This document shows, piece after piece, positions 53,658 to 64,000 of a DNA stretch of 64,000 nt (positions within the stretch are counted from its first letter, which is position 1; each line of letters opens with the position of its first letter). Made by a program: the position numbers and the translations under genes. Source of the stretch: Mortierella alpina (Eukaryota; Mortierellomycota; Mortierellomycetes; Mortierellales; Mortierellaceae); assembly GCA_029449245.1 (NCBI GenBank), contig JANATF010000010.1, positions 1,054,001 to 1,118,000 of the forward strand. The letters run 5' to 3'. The notes beneath the pieces were generated by a model, which was not told where the DNA came from, did not search any database, and was given only the letters and a program-made list of their open reading frames with translations.

Positions 53658-56600
53658 ATGGCAGCGCACGACCTCCATCCTCCACACCACTTTCTGCCCG
53701 CCATTGAGCCCCACGCTCGCTTTCATAAAAAATCGGACTACGCGGCTCCCGCAGAGAATAAGGTAATACAGCGTTCTGCTCCTCAAGCTATCGACACAAC
53801 CGTCGGCCACAACTTCAGCAACAACTACAGCACCAGACCTGTGGGCAGCTCTCTTCTGTCCCCTTCAGAATCGGGATCGGTGCTATCGTCGCCACCTCCC
53901 CCTTATCCGCCCCATGCAGCAACTGCAGCAGCCGTCGGTCTGGATCAGCTGGGCGCCATGTCGCTCCAGTGCCTCTCGACCCTGTCCGCCTCGCCTGCAA
54001 AAGTGAGTCCTGTTCAGACCCTTGTAGCCCCTCCGTCGTAATAACTTCCTTTCGAGGGTGGTTTTAGGGAGATATACGTTCGTCGCTGTGCCTTGCCTGC
54101 CTTCGTGTCGATGTAGTGTCCATCCGGAGACGTCGGCATGTGTGCGCTACCTTTCCAATAACCCACCTGCTACTCTCCGTCCCTTCCCCATCTCCTGGCC
54201 TCCAAGCTGTTGGTTTCTATATTAACATCGCACTATAACCTCCCTCCGCAACGTAGCTGGATCATCTGCAAGGCCTCATGTCCTCGTTGCAATCGATCAT
54301 AAACGACCAGTTCTTTGCCATGGGCGACCTCAAAACCCAGTTGCACGAGTAGGTGTTAATAGCCCGTCTCTTCTCATCGTGTTGTGACCAGACGACGCAG
54401 TACCAGATGAGATGCTCACCTTTGCTATCCCGCCCCCTCTAGAATCCAGGAGGTACTCAATCGCGTGGATTGTATCCAGGACAAACTCACACTAGACGAG
54501 CGACGTATTGTGCAGGACGCGCAGATGATGAAGGTCAGTTGCCCAAAAAGTGGGCTCATTCTCTTTGTGTCCACGCGTATCGGCACACGCACGGCCGCCA
54601 CCCCCTATGACCACTTGCTCATACACCTCCTGGATGATTGTTTAATAGGACCTAGCGGCGGATGTAATTGCCGCCAAATTCGCTTCAGACGGATCGCTGC
54701 CAGAATCTCAACGCGCGCAACCGGAAAACCCGCCACTGGCGCTTTCAATGTTATCCGTGCACAGCCGCCGGTATCACCCTACAGAGGCACCTCCGCCTAC
54801 GGCCACCACCCCGCCTCCGTCAGCTTTCCACGTGGGCTACCTTCGACACTCATCCTCGGCAACATCTCTTACTTCATCATCAAATACCACCGATGGACAC
54901 TATACCCACGACAGTGAAGATCCGCCCTCAAGCAGACCTTCATCCGTCAACTCGTCCAACCGTCGCCAGCAAAAAAAGAAAAGGTCGCGTCAGTCTCTCC
55001 GTCAGCTCGAGCCGCTGAGTGGTATGCAAGGAAGCCGTCGTCAGGACGAGGAGTCAAACGCGGCATTCGAGAGGATATGTTCGCTCCTTACTCATCTTAT
55101 CACAGATGCCTCCACAGCTGTCAGCACCGCCCCAGACGGATCACAAAAAACGTCAGTCGTACCCCTGCCGCAGTTCTCGCCCCTTGTCGCCAGCGACTCT
55201 GAGTCTTCAGCAGACGGTGCCAGCGACGATGAAGAGAAGATCAACAATGTTGTCAATGGCGCCAAACATGGTGGAAGTGGTTCCATTTGCGAAAATTCAA
55301 GGAGGCAGAGCAGGGCCGGGGAGCAAGAGATTGACTTTGTAACGCGACTTCAAGGGCCAGAGGGGGCACCTAGCATGGACGAACTTGAGCTAGAGGTGGA
55401 GGTAGAGCCAGTCCGCAGTAGATACAGAACTGGTGTTAGAGCCCGTCAAGACAAGCCGACCAAACGCTTGTCCAGTCTTTTCTTGGAACTCCAGAACACA
55501 CAGCAGCTTCAGGAGGATGGCCCTCTCGACGAGGAACACGCGTCCAACAATGATTTGCCATCTAGTGGCAGCACACTGGAGGGTAACCAGGACCAAGCCA
55601 AGATCGCCAGAAGACAGCGACTTTCTCTTTCGGCATCGCAATCAAGTGAACTCGGCCGTGCTATCACAACCCCAGCAGTAACAGGGGATTCTCACGACCT
55701 ACCAAGGAATGCACAAGGACTTTGTTACACACCCAGTCAAACACTCACACCACGTGCCAGCATGGCATCCTTGGTGCTGTCCCAGCCTCAGACTCAACAG
55801 TTTTCGGATACGGCGGAGATGCAATCGGGAATGAATGCAGATTCTGACCTGGAACGGACAGTGGAAACCATCGATGGACTCACGAGAGATTTAGTAGCCG
55901 TTGCCACACATCAAAACTGGATGCAGATGAAGTTCCAAAAGACGCTCCAGTTCCAAAAACAGCAAGTGGAAAGGATTGAAAAGGCCCACTCAATCCGTGA
56001 AATCGAATCGTCTTCGCAGATGACCTCCTGCGATGTAACACCTCCTCCCCAAGGTCACGTCAAGCGGTCTTCGAACGATAGTGGCTCCTCTGGACAGCAC
56101 CCGCTCGTGGATCTTTCAAGGAGTCTCAAGCAGGTGGCAATCAGTGTCGGGAAGGTCTTGGCGAGCAATACATCCAAGCATAATCCTGGCAATCAAAAGC
56201 GTTTGGAGTCAATGGATGGCACCGGCCATCGTCCTTCTCAGTCCGGGCGCTTTTCTGGAAAGGATTTTTCACGGTACTTCAAGGAACTGGAAAAAATCGC
56301 CGCACTAGGTGGCAAGATTGGTTTCGGTAGGGCTGATGATGATGGCCTTCTAAATGGGGATCTTTCGGGTGAGCTACAGGACCAGAATCAAGACCACCTC
56401 GACAAGAGCAGGTTCTCGGGCTCGTCGTTTACCACGGTTACGAATGCCTCGAGCCGCAACTCTGCAGCATCCACTCTCATTTTCGACGCTGATTTCGCCA
56501 CATCGTATGCTGATCCCAAACAGGACTCGGCCTTACCCGATGAGGACAAGGCTTCCCAAAGGAACCAGTCATTCATATCCGTCGCTCATTCTCGGCGTGG

Positions 56601-58020
56601 AAGTATTTCCGATGCACCAGAACTGGAGGACTTTGCAGCTCAATGCCGGCTGCTGACAAGAGCTCTGGTGCTCCCTTTTGTGCAGTTGACTCACCATGCC
56701 ATGACCAGCCAGGATTCGGCTCTTGCGTTGACACCGCGATCAAGCAAGTTTGTGGACCCCTCTTATGAGCTTGACTCGACTTTGGATATCGTTGAAAACT
56801 TCGAGCGCAGCGAGGAACAGTTCGCGAGGGCGACATCGGTTACCAGTAGTCGCTCATCGAGCATGGGATACGCGTCACTGCCTGGCGATCCCAGCTTTGA
56901 TCGTCACCACCAAAGGGACTCGAGTCAACAACAGGCCTCCGTGTCCAACTGGAATACACCATTGTCGGAAGCTGGACGTGACCTGGATTCGCATCTGAAG
57001 CGCCATAGTGAACTCTCACCAGATACCATTGTGAAAGCAAAAGCATTCGCTTCAACAGGGCTATATCTCATTCATCTGATCTACTGGACCGTCCTGTTCG
57101 TCATTGGAACGCTTGTGCTGGACCCATGGCTGGCAGAGACTGCAGGCCATCAAGTTGTCAAGATCCTGGATCAAGTGCGAGACACAATCGCGGGCGACAG
57201 GCCCTCCCACAACAACAACAACAACAACAACAACCAAGGAGCTCTTGTAAATCAGGTTGGCGGGTATCCTGGTTACCAAATCTCTCCGGTTTTTGACTCT
57301 GTCGACGACGGCAGCGCCTCATCGGTGTACCATCAGAACCGCCGGCTTGGCGTCCAAGAGGATTCAGATATGGTCGAATTGCGACAACCCCAACTCCCAG
57401 CTCATGAAGACCGGGCGATTAAGGCTGCAGCTGGGTTTGAAACTTTAAAGCAACGACTAGACTCTAGTCCAGCTACGAGTCACCCTGACAGCAGACTTTA
57501 CAGCGGCAATTTCCAGTCATCTGCCTCCGCAATGCCGCGAGCGGCCTCGATGGCGACGTTGACCCAGCCCATGGCGGCTTTCTCGGGTAGTGGCCGTGAA
57601 TCACCCATCTCAGTGACCTCCACTGCGATGGCGATGTCGACAGGTGGCGGAGCTTCTGTGATGAGGACGGTGAGCTGGGTCGGACCTAGGCGTCGCAGGA
57701 TCGCCAAGGATGGCAATGCCTCTCGCGTGAGGCGCTTTTCGAACACGAGGACCATGAATCTAGCATTAGAGCCTCCTAAGACGGATGGTAGCAATCATCA
57801 GACAACGCCCGCGGCCCGCGAAAGTCAGCGACGCGCTCGGCCCGTATCGCATGCCGATACGTCGTCTTGGACTACCCTTCCGGAACTAGCTTTCTCCGAG
57901 AAATGCGCCATGTCGGCACCTCTACAGGTGCCAGTGGCGTCTGTATCATGGATGAGACAACCGATGGCGACAGAGTCTCCTACACTCAAGTACCTCGCGT
58001 CGCGTCGAAAGTCTCTATAA
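53658..58020 (+). CDS. Unknown 1299-aa coiled-coil protein with one C-terminal-half membrane segment
   Basis: Four exons, 53658-54002, 54257-54348, 54443-54533 and 54649-58020, all phased. I do not recognise the family. Residues 1-115 are Pro/Ser-rich. A helical stretch from about 116 to 185 (LDHLQGLMSSLQSIINDQF, IQEVLNRVDCIQDKLTLDER) looks like a coiled coil, as does another near residues 555-600 (TQ-rich flank, FQKTLQFQKQQVERIEKAHS). Most of the rest is disordered and Ser/Gln/Asp-rich. One hydrophobic segment (GLYLIHLIYWTVLFVIGTLV) lies near residue 980, followed by a poly-Asn tract and about 280 residues with a basic PRRRRIAK. The single span with large soluble flanks would suit an organelle-surface or nuclear-envelope tether, but that is speculation. 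Confidence 0.75.
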
Positions 58021-60580
58021 GCTGATAAAGTGAGACAGTGTATTAGAAGTGAGCGTAGCAACAACAAGAGAACACCACCTGAGAATTAAAGGACGCGGTA
58101 TTATTGCTGTATGGAGTTTATTTTGTTTTCCCCCAATATTTCTCTCGCGCAAAAGCGTTTCATAAAGTACATAGCTATTTTACGCGATACTGCCAGCTGG
58201 GTACCGGACGCGTTTACAATGCATTGAGCTTGTTGACATGCAAAAAAAAAAAAAAAAGTTTGCCAAAGTGTTAAGATTGCAATTTGTATACGCCCCAATC
58301 GGTACATCACTTATTTCGTGGAGTTTGCGCTCCCCCCCGCTAGGGCCCTGGCGTCCCTAATTGCATGGATAGACCGACTGAAGGTTAGAATGTAAAAGAG
58401 CCCTTGTGGCACCTTGAACCGTTTCACTTCATTCTTTGCTCTCATGGATAATCCACTTTTAAAAAAAGGAGGACTGTGCAGGTTTTTATGTTGTGTTTTT
58501 TATGTATCCTCGGCTGCGTAGTGTATGATGCGTCCAACGACATTTAGAATGAAGTGATTTGCAAAATGAACCTATTTCGTCCAAGACACGAAAGGGGGGG
58601 GGGGGGGGGGGGGGAAGACAAGATACACAAGTGAGAAAGGGAGAGAGAGAGAGACTGAAAGACTGGACAAACGAATGATGAGAACGACGAGGGACATTCA
58701 TGCAAAAAGAAAAAACAGAGAAAAAAAAATGACCATCAACAAAACGGCAATCGGTCCAGGCGGAAACCACATGCAAATCATTCCAAAGGGACGCTCGCGA
58801 TATCTTTTGGTTTTGTCGTCGTTGTCGTCGTTGTCGTCGTCGTCGTCTTCTGTATTATGCGCTAGCTCATTCGACATGATCTAGACCTGGAGACAGGGGG
58901 GAAGGAAGAGGAGAATAAGGAACTTTATTCAACTACCCGGCGGCTCCATTCTGCTTGACCACTTCAGTTCTCCATCTCGCCTCCCTCTTGCTCCCTCCAT
59001 CATGGCGTTCGTGGACCCCCAAAGAATGTGAACATGGAGATGAAAAAAAGGCGCCGAGCTTGCATACTGTCTAAACGATATATGACACGATCGAGAGCCT
59101 CGGCATCAAAGGGGAGGGAGGAAACCATGTCGTCGTTCTCTCCCTCCACTCCCCTCCCCCTTACGCGGTGAGAACATTGTGCATGCACAATGCCACATAT
59201 GCTAAATTGGCATCCACGAAGAAATAAGATATGCCCGATAGCACTCTTCGTCTCTGGAAAATTCTTTGAAAAAAAAAGTCGCGGATGTGCATGTATCGTT
59301 TGCGGACCTTACACCTGTCGCAAAAGTACATGTAGAGTTTATGTCATAGTCCATGGAGGGAGGGACGGACGGAGGTGCATGGGGTCTCCGTGATTTTCTG
59401 TGCTAATTGTGCTTGAGATATACAAAGATACAAAGTTCTCTGTCGTACATTTTTTTGTGTATCCTTGCGTCCATGCGCATGTACAGCGTGGCGATATATG
59501 CAGAGTGTGAGCATATTCCGACGCTCATATACCCTCATTTATTTCTTGTGTTCCATTAAGACCTTATTCTCTAATGTTTTGCGCAGGAAGCGGACATGCC
59601 TTTGCTGGTCAGGCAATCTTTTTTTTTTTACCCTGTGTGCAATTGTTTCTGTGTGTCCACAGGGTTTGATCACAAATGAAAAACAAAAACATTAACCATT
59701 GGTCCAATCGTCTCACTTTGGGCCTTGCTGCTACTTTATTTTTTTTATTTCGGTGATAGGTTGATGCGCGCCTAGCTTGGTGGTGCCAAGGAATGTATGC
59801 GTTTCCTTTTCAGCCGGATGCGTTGTGCATGCGTGTGTCTGACACAACCCAACAGTGGGAATGACAACATTAGCCCATGGGTCCATTCGGATTAAGAAGG
59901 GGTGGAAGGAGTCTCAAGCACACGAGGCTCGCCATAGGTGGATGTTCTGCCTTATCTCTCTCACCGAGAGGGCAGAGCGGCGGTCATGCTGTACCTGTCA
60001 TACTTGCCCCCCTCATCGACCAAATGGCAGTGATGGATGAGGGTATATAACGAGATGAAGAGTAGTAGATTGCACGACAAATATAAATAACATATTCTGG
60101 ACCGACCAGACTAAGAAATTGGCGAAGTAAAGAGTATATTTTATGTAATCATGCAAAACGCGATAGACCCTCGGGTCGATCATGGAATATCGGCTTGGTC
60201 TGCACGCTCCCTCTCTCACTCTGCTTTGTTTCTGGGAATGGCCTATTGGTTATATAATATGTATGTTTTTTTTGTATGTTTATTCATGCCACAGCAAACA
60301 TTAAAGCGCGCGAAAGGCATTATAGACTAGTTGATGCAATAAATCGATATATTTTTTTTCAGTGGAGGTGGAGGAACCTTTACTAACATGCAAGCTACTG
60401 TACAAATGTGCAAGAATACACGAAGGGAAACATGGAGGAGGTGGGGGATGGATATGTATGTACAGAGAAAGAAAAACGCTATAGGAGAGAAGTGGGAAAA
60501 CTAATGAATCTGGAAAAAAAAATGAGGGGTGGGGAGGAGCGAGAAAAGGCACGATCCCACCCCCTATCTCGATCCGTTCC
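58021..60580. other. 2.5-kb gene-free stretch with simple repeats
   Basis: No coding sequence, tRNA or rRNA recognised. Features seen: A15 near 58242, a run of 21 G at 58594-58614, a GTCGTCGTTGTCGTCGTTG-type tract at 58815-58849, and T10-type runs near 59620. The 3' flanks of two convergent genes lie at its ends. Confidence 0.55.
58594..58614. repeat. Poly-G tract (21 G)
   Basis: Uninterrupted G run between AAA and AAGACA. Confidence 0.9.
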
Positions 60581-61282
60581 TTAATGGAGGCGCTTCTTTT
60601 GCAGTCTCTTGAGCGCTACGGCCTGCTTGGACTTTGCGATGTGCTCGGCCAGCCAGTTTGGCGCAACAAACACCACCTTGACACCATAAGGACTCTTATC
60701 TCCATACGTGGACTTGAACGACTTCTTGTAGCTGCCAGATGTATACGGGCGAGCGGCGACACCGCCGCTAGTCTTATTCTTGCCTTGGTGGTTGTCCCCA
60801 ATTATATCGATAGCCGCGCAGATTTGCCACAAAGGATTGGATCCATCTCCATCATTGGTGCTCTCTGAGGGCGCTGGTGAGGGCGACGAGGACTTGTAAT
60901 AGGCAGAGCGAGGAGAGGGCGACAGGCTTGGACTCGAGGTCGCCAGGGATGCTGATGATACAGTCGAGAATGTTGCAGACGAGGACCAGGACGAGGTCGA
61001 GGAAATAGAGCAGCCAGACTCTTGGCGCTGGCGTCCAAAGGATGGGGCCATCATTTTCTTTTGCTCGCGCTCAGCCTCAAGGGAGGGAGTCTTTCTCTTC
61101 AGCATGGTGGAGCCAGATAGGTCGTTGTAGGTCTTGAGAGATGAAGCAGAGAGGGGAGCAATGTAAATTCCGGTGGAGGCCGAGCTCTTGTACTCGAGAG
61201 GAGCATCGAATGAAGGAGAGGGGAAGGAGTCGCGGAAGTGCGGGAGCGAGGTGGCAATGTTGGCGATCTTTGAGTACTCCAT
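60581..61282 (-). CDS. Unknown 233-aa Ser-rich protein with a conserved-looking basic C-terminus
   Basis: Single exon from the ATG at 61282. I do not recognise it. Residues 1-60 contain SLPHFRDSFPSPSFDAP and GIYIAPLSASSLKTYNDLSG; a basic patch MLKRKTPSLEAEREQKKMM follows. Residues 85-140 are almost entirely Ser, with Ala, Thr and Pro. The last 90 residues look more ordered: NPLWQICAAIDIIGD, YTSGSYKKSFKSTYGDKSPYG, VKVVFVAPNWLAEHIAKSKQ and ending in basic KRLQKKRLH. Composition suggests a nuclear or RNA-associated regulator with phospho-regulated Ser tract; no family is claimed. The upstream plus-strand region to 61440 should be its promoter. Confidence 0.65.
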   Translation of the reverse strand: MEYSKIANIATSLPHFRDSFPSPSFDAPLEYKSSASTGIYIAPLSASSLKTYNDLSGSTMLKRKTPSLEAEREQKKMMAPSFGRQRQESGCSISSTSSWSSSATFSTVSSASLATSSPSLSPSPRSAYYKSSSPSPAPSESTNDGDGSNPLWQICAAIDIIGDNHQGKNKTSGGVAARPYTSGSYKKSFKSTYGDKSPYGVKVVFVAPNWLAEHIAKSKQAVALKRLQKKRLH

Positions 61283-64000
61283 TGTTTATGAGCCGAGTGC
61301 TGTGGGGAGGAAAGCGAGTAATGGGAAGAGAAGCAAGGGTTGACTATGCAGCGCGAGAGGAGGAAGGAAAATTGAGGAGTGTGTAGAGAAGAGAGAGGAA
61401 AGAGTAGATGAGCTGGGACTAAGAGGCAGGTTTTATCTAAACGCAGACAAAGTGCGGCGGGACTGTCAATGGCAGGTTGAATGTTCCTATGAATATATGG
61501 TTTTGCTATTGTTGTGCGTTGGGCAGGTAGGAGGAGATGGCAAGGTCGTTAGGAAGGGAGTGGAGAGTATGCAAGAGATAAAAAAAATAGCATTTGAGAG
61601 GGAACGTTCGGCGATATTTATACGTCTCGAAGATATATCACCCCAACGCCTCCTCTCCTGTCAGTTCGAACTGTCAATAGAATAGAATACAAATATGGAG
61701 TGTACGCAGCAAAGGTACATCGACAATAGACCCCATATACTAGCGGTACCATGATGCCTGACTGGAATGGGCGCAAAATGAGGAGCAAGGGGAGAGGCGA
61801 ATGATGGGTTGTAAACAGTTGCACGACTCGTTGTCGTTGCATTGTCTACCAATCTCTTTACACCCTTCCTCTTGGTGTGTGTGCGTGCGTGTGTGTATGT
61901 GTGCCTTTGGGCTCGTGTGCTATGTGGTGCGTGTGTCTATCTGCTGGCTCATATTAATAGATGACAACATCGAGGAACGGGAAAAGTTGGTACGGACAGG
62001 AACTTCAAGCACACCCGTGCGTGTGGTGTGAGAGCATGTGTGATGTGCTGTGATGCGTGAGTGCGAAAGAGTGAAGGAGTGAAGGAGCAAAGGGAGTGCA
62101 ATTGAATACACATTCAATGAATGAATACTTTTTCTCCTCCTTACTTCCTCCTCTCTTCATTCCAACGATTCAGCCATGGCCAATATCCAGCACGCGTGAA
62201 AAGTAAGGGAAAGAGCACGCTAAGGGGCAAACACATTAGTGATGATAATACAGCGGCTGAAGGAAGGAACTGGCTTGCATGAAATGAACTTGGACTCTGC
62301 CTCGACCCAGCTGTCCCTTTTTCTAAAACCTTGCGTAACCGGATCAAGAGCAAGGAAAAAGAGGAGGTAAAGTCCATTTTTGCCATACTCAGTCCACCTT
62401 CGTGATTGCCCGACCCATTCAATTCCCACTCACCCAGAACGTTGATCAAATTCAGGCGTCCGTTCAGGAGACAGGGAAAAAATAGGAGCACAACAGGCGG
62501 GCAAGGGTCGCGGGAAGAAAAAAAAAGATCTCGCAATAACCTCAATTTGCTGTCAGTGTCGCGACTATGGGAGTTGAAACAGAGTGGATGTGAATGGCAA
62601 AGAGGGAGGAGGCACGCAAGACAGCAACGTTCACGGGCAAGACGCACGCATCGTTCATGCAAAAGTATGAAAACAAGGTCCAAATGAATATGGAGAAGCA
62701 GCTTTCAAAGCCTTCCAGACTCGCAGTACAAGAAGATACTCAGAGTAAGTCGACCGTGCGTCCCAAGTTCGCATGATTGTAACCATCTTGACTGACTAGA
62801 TCCTTCGCTATACGCCATGTTATGGCTTCGGCCTCGGGAATTAGTCTCTAGTCCACCGCGACCAGACAGTTGTAAATAGAATGCTCCGAACGGGCATGTG
62901 TAAAAGAATCGAAAATGACGAGGGGAAAGGAACGGGGTGCATGGCCTCCTAAATCAGCGGTTCTAGCAGAGATGAATGAAAGAACAAGCAGGGACCATGG
63001 CGCTGTGAATTGACCTCGACACCGTGCAGACGCTGGATCCAGCTCCAATTAGACCAGGAATGTTTAGTAAAGGACACACAGAGAAAGTCAACGATAACAA
63101 ACGTCGAACCACACTCTTCATCAACAACCAGCTCACATGAGCCTTGCTCTTGCTCACAGGCAGGTTCTCATCCACCCCTCCCCTTTATTTTTTTTGTTCT
63201 CTTTTTCTCTTTCTCTGATCTTTTCGCAGTGCTCTGCTGTAATTACAGCGCGCACCACACAACTCCAGGTTGCGTATGGGCGACCCTTCTCCTCATTCTT
63301 TTCACCCTTTTCTCGTGCTTCTCTCACTGGTTGGTTCTCGCGTTCATGTTTTGTTTGATGTCCCTTCCTCTTTGTAATACACATTTTGCAGTTCAGCTCC
63401 TCCTTACTCTTTGTCCCACCTGCCGCTCCAGTTCGGAGACAATGGGTTTAGTAACTTTGGTCACCTTTTGCATAGCCCATCTCTAAATGCAACGCTTTTC
63501 CCTGACGTCTCATTCAGGCAGAATGAAATCTAGCACCAAACTTGATTTTCTCACCCTTCAGTCAGCACAGACATATGATCAATTAGTATGTCTATCTACG
63601 CAAATCCGTGCAAGGAGTGAGCGGCATTGCTTTTGCCTAAGCGGTGCCCCATCATGCAGTTGCAGTAGGAAGACAGATTCCTACTTTCAATTGTTTAGAA
63701 ACTGTTAGTATGCTGCGGCGGCCACTAATTGGCTCTCCCTGTTCAAGGAGCTCATTAGCTCGGCACTACTCTTCTGGAAAAGAAACGGTGCTCCGTGCAT
63801 GGAGTGCCCCCTGCAAAAAAATAAATTGAATAGGGTACCGAGTGGTCGTTTTATTGTTGGCTGGCTGCGGGAGGAGTCTTATCGTCAGGAATGCTGATCT
63901 ATGGTGTGTCGAACGTCAATGGTTCTCGGCCTTTTGCTTGTAATCAAGAACAAAAACACACGCGCCCAGTCCCCCTCTCCCTTCGCATTAGCGAGAGTTT
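61283..64000. other. Gene-poor right end of the window
   Basis: Only the doubtful small gene at 62594-62879 is proposed. Elsewhere I see a GT-alternating tract (61876-61935), pyrimidine-rich sequence with T10 (63187-63230), a short frame at 63710-63829 beginning MLRRPLIGSPCSRSSLARHY that resembles a mitochondrial presequence but stops after 39 codons, and a U2-like 26-bp stretch at 63923. Confidence 0.5.
62594..62879 (+). CDS. Possible small two-exon gene, 76 aa, unknown product
   Basis: Weak call. ATG at 62594 opens a hydrophilic segment (MAKREEARKTATFTGKTHAS, YENKVQMNMEKQLSKPSRLA) that ends at a donor, CAGA|GTAAGT (62744/62745). A 55-bp intron has a branch-like CTGAC just before its TAG acceptor at 62799. 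The second exon reads NPSLYAMLWLRPRELVSSPP and ends at TAG 62877-62879, in phase. Splice signals are good, but no family is recognised and the segment could be part of a longer gene or chance. Confidence 0.3.

Noticed and set aside
62141-62683. 180-codon minus-strand frame
   Set aside because: Composition is Leu/Ser/Cys-rich without domain features, and no splice or start support was found; it also overlaps the proposed small plus-strand gene.
63010-63486. 158-codon plus-strand frame rich in Phe, Leu and Ser that could look like a membrane protein
   Set aside because: The hydrophobicity comes from a T-rich non-coding stretch; the start is not credible.

Overview
The window is nuclear DNA of a fungus, most likely an early-diverging one of the Mucoromycota/Mortierellaceae type. 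That placement is an inference from three things. Genes are interrupted by short GT-AG introns of about 55-120 bp. A sterol 24-C-methyltransferase gene is present. Several architectures are typical of basal fungi rather than yeasts: an OCRL-like 5-phosphatase with ASH and RhoGAP domains, a ZGRF1-like helicase fused to an Mte1-type N-terminus, and a TKL kinase with a long Sel1-repeat array. I recognise no rRNA, tRNA, CRISPR array, virus or intact transposon. Most exon joins below come from splice consensus plus reading-phase bookkeeping; nearly every proposed join keeps phase.

Layout. 1-4 kb: 3' end of a cytosolic phospholipase A2-type gene, mitoribosomal protein mL40 (minus strand), and a Tra2-like RRM protein sharing a roughly 210 bp divergent promoter with mL40. 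4-7.6 kb: one weak small gene and a Ser/Thr-rich single-pass membrane protein whose 3' flank carries a perfect 16-bp inverted repeat. 7.8-9.4 kb: two compact TATA-driven genes, a CsbD-like protein and an unknown 139-aa helical protein. 9.8-12.8 kb: protein kinase with 16 Sel1 repeats. 13-15.4 kb (minus): a protein that combines an N-terminal membrane anchor, an acidic linker, a PAM2 motif and tandem Nab2-type CCCH fingers. 16.3-17.6 kb: F-box protein. 18-21.7 kb: TACC-domain protein. 22.3-27.9 kb: SPT23/MGA2-like IPT-ankyrin protein that appears to carry its N-terminal domain twice. 28.4-30.8 kb: unknown 815-aa protein. 32-37.4 kb (minus): OCRL-like inositol polyphosphate 5-phosphatase. 37.9-42 kb (minus): importin Kap123/IPO4. 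42.1-43.3 kb (minus): Ubl-WLM metalloprotease, head-to-head with the ZGRF1-like helicase at 43.5-49.1 kb. 49.7-51.2 kb: ERG6. 51.4-52.3 kb: a 313-bp sequence present twice. 53.7-58.0 kb: unknown 1299-aa coiled-coil and membrane protein. 60.6-61.3 kb (minus): unknown Ser-rich protein. The last 2.7 kb holds at most one doubtful small gene.

The genes form no single pathway; they are housekeeping and regulatory genes in ordinary mixed orientation. Possible functional links are the divergent pair Ubl-WLM protease/ZGRF1-like helicase (both families tied to genome maintenance) and two lipid-regulatory genes (SPT23/MGA2-like factor and ERG6), which are not adjacent. The most unusual protein designs are the membrane-anchored PAM2-CCCH protein and the duplicated SPT23-like domain.
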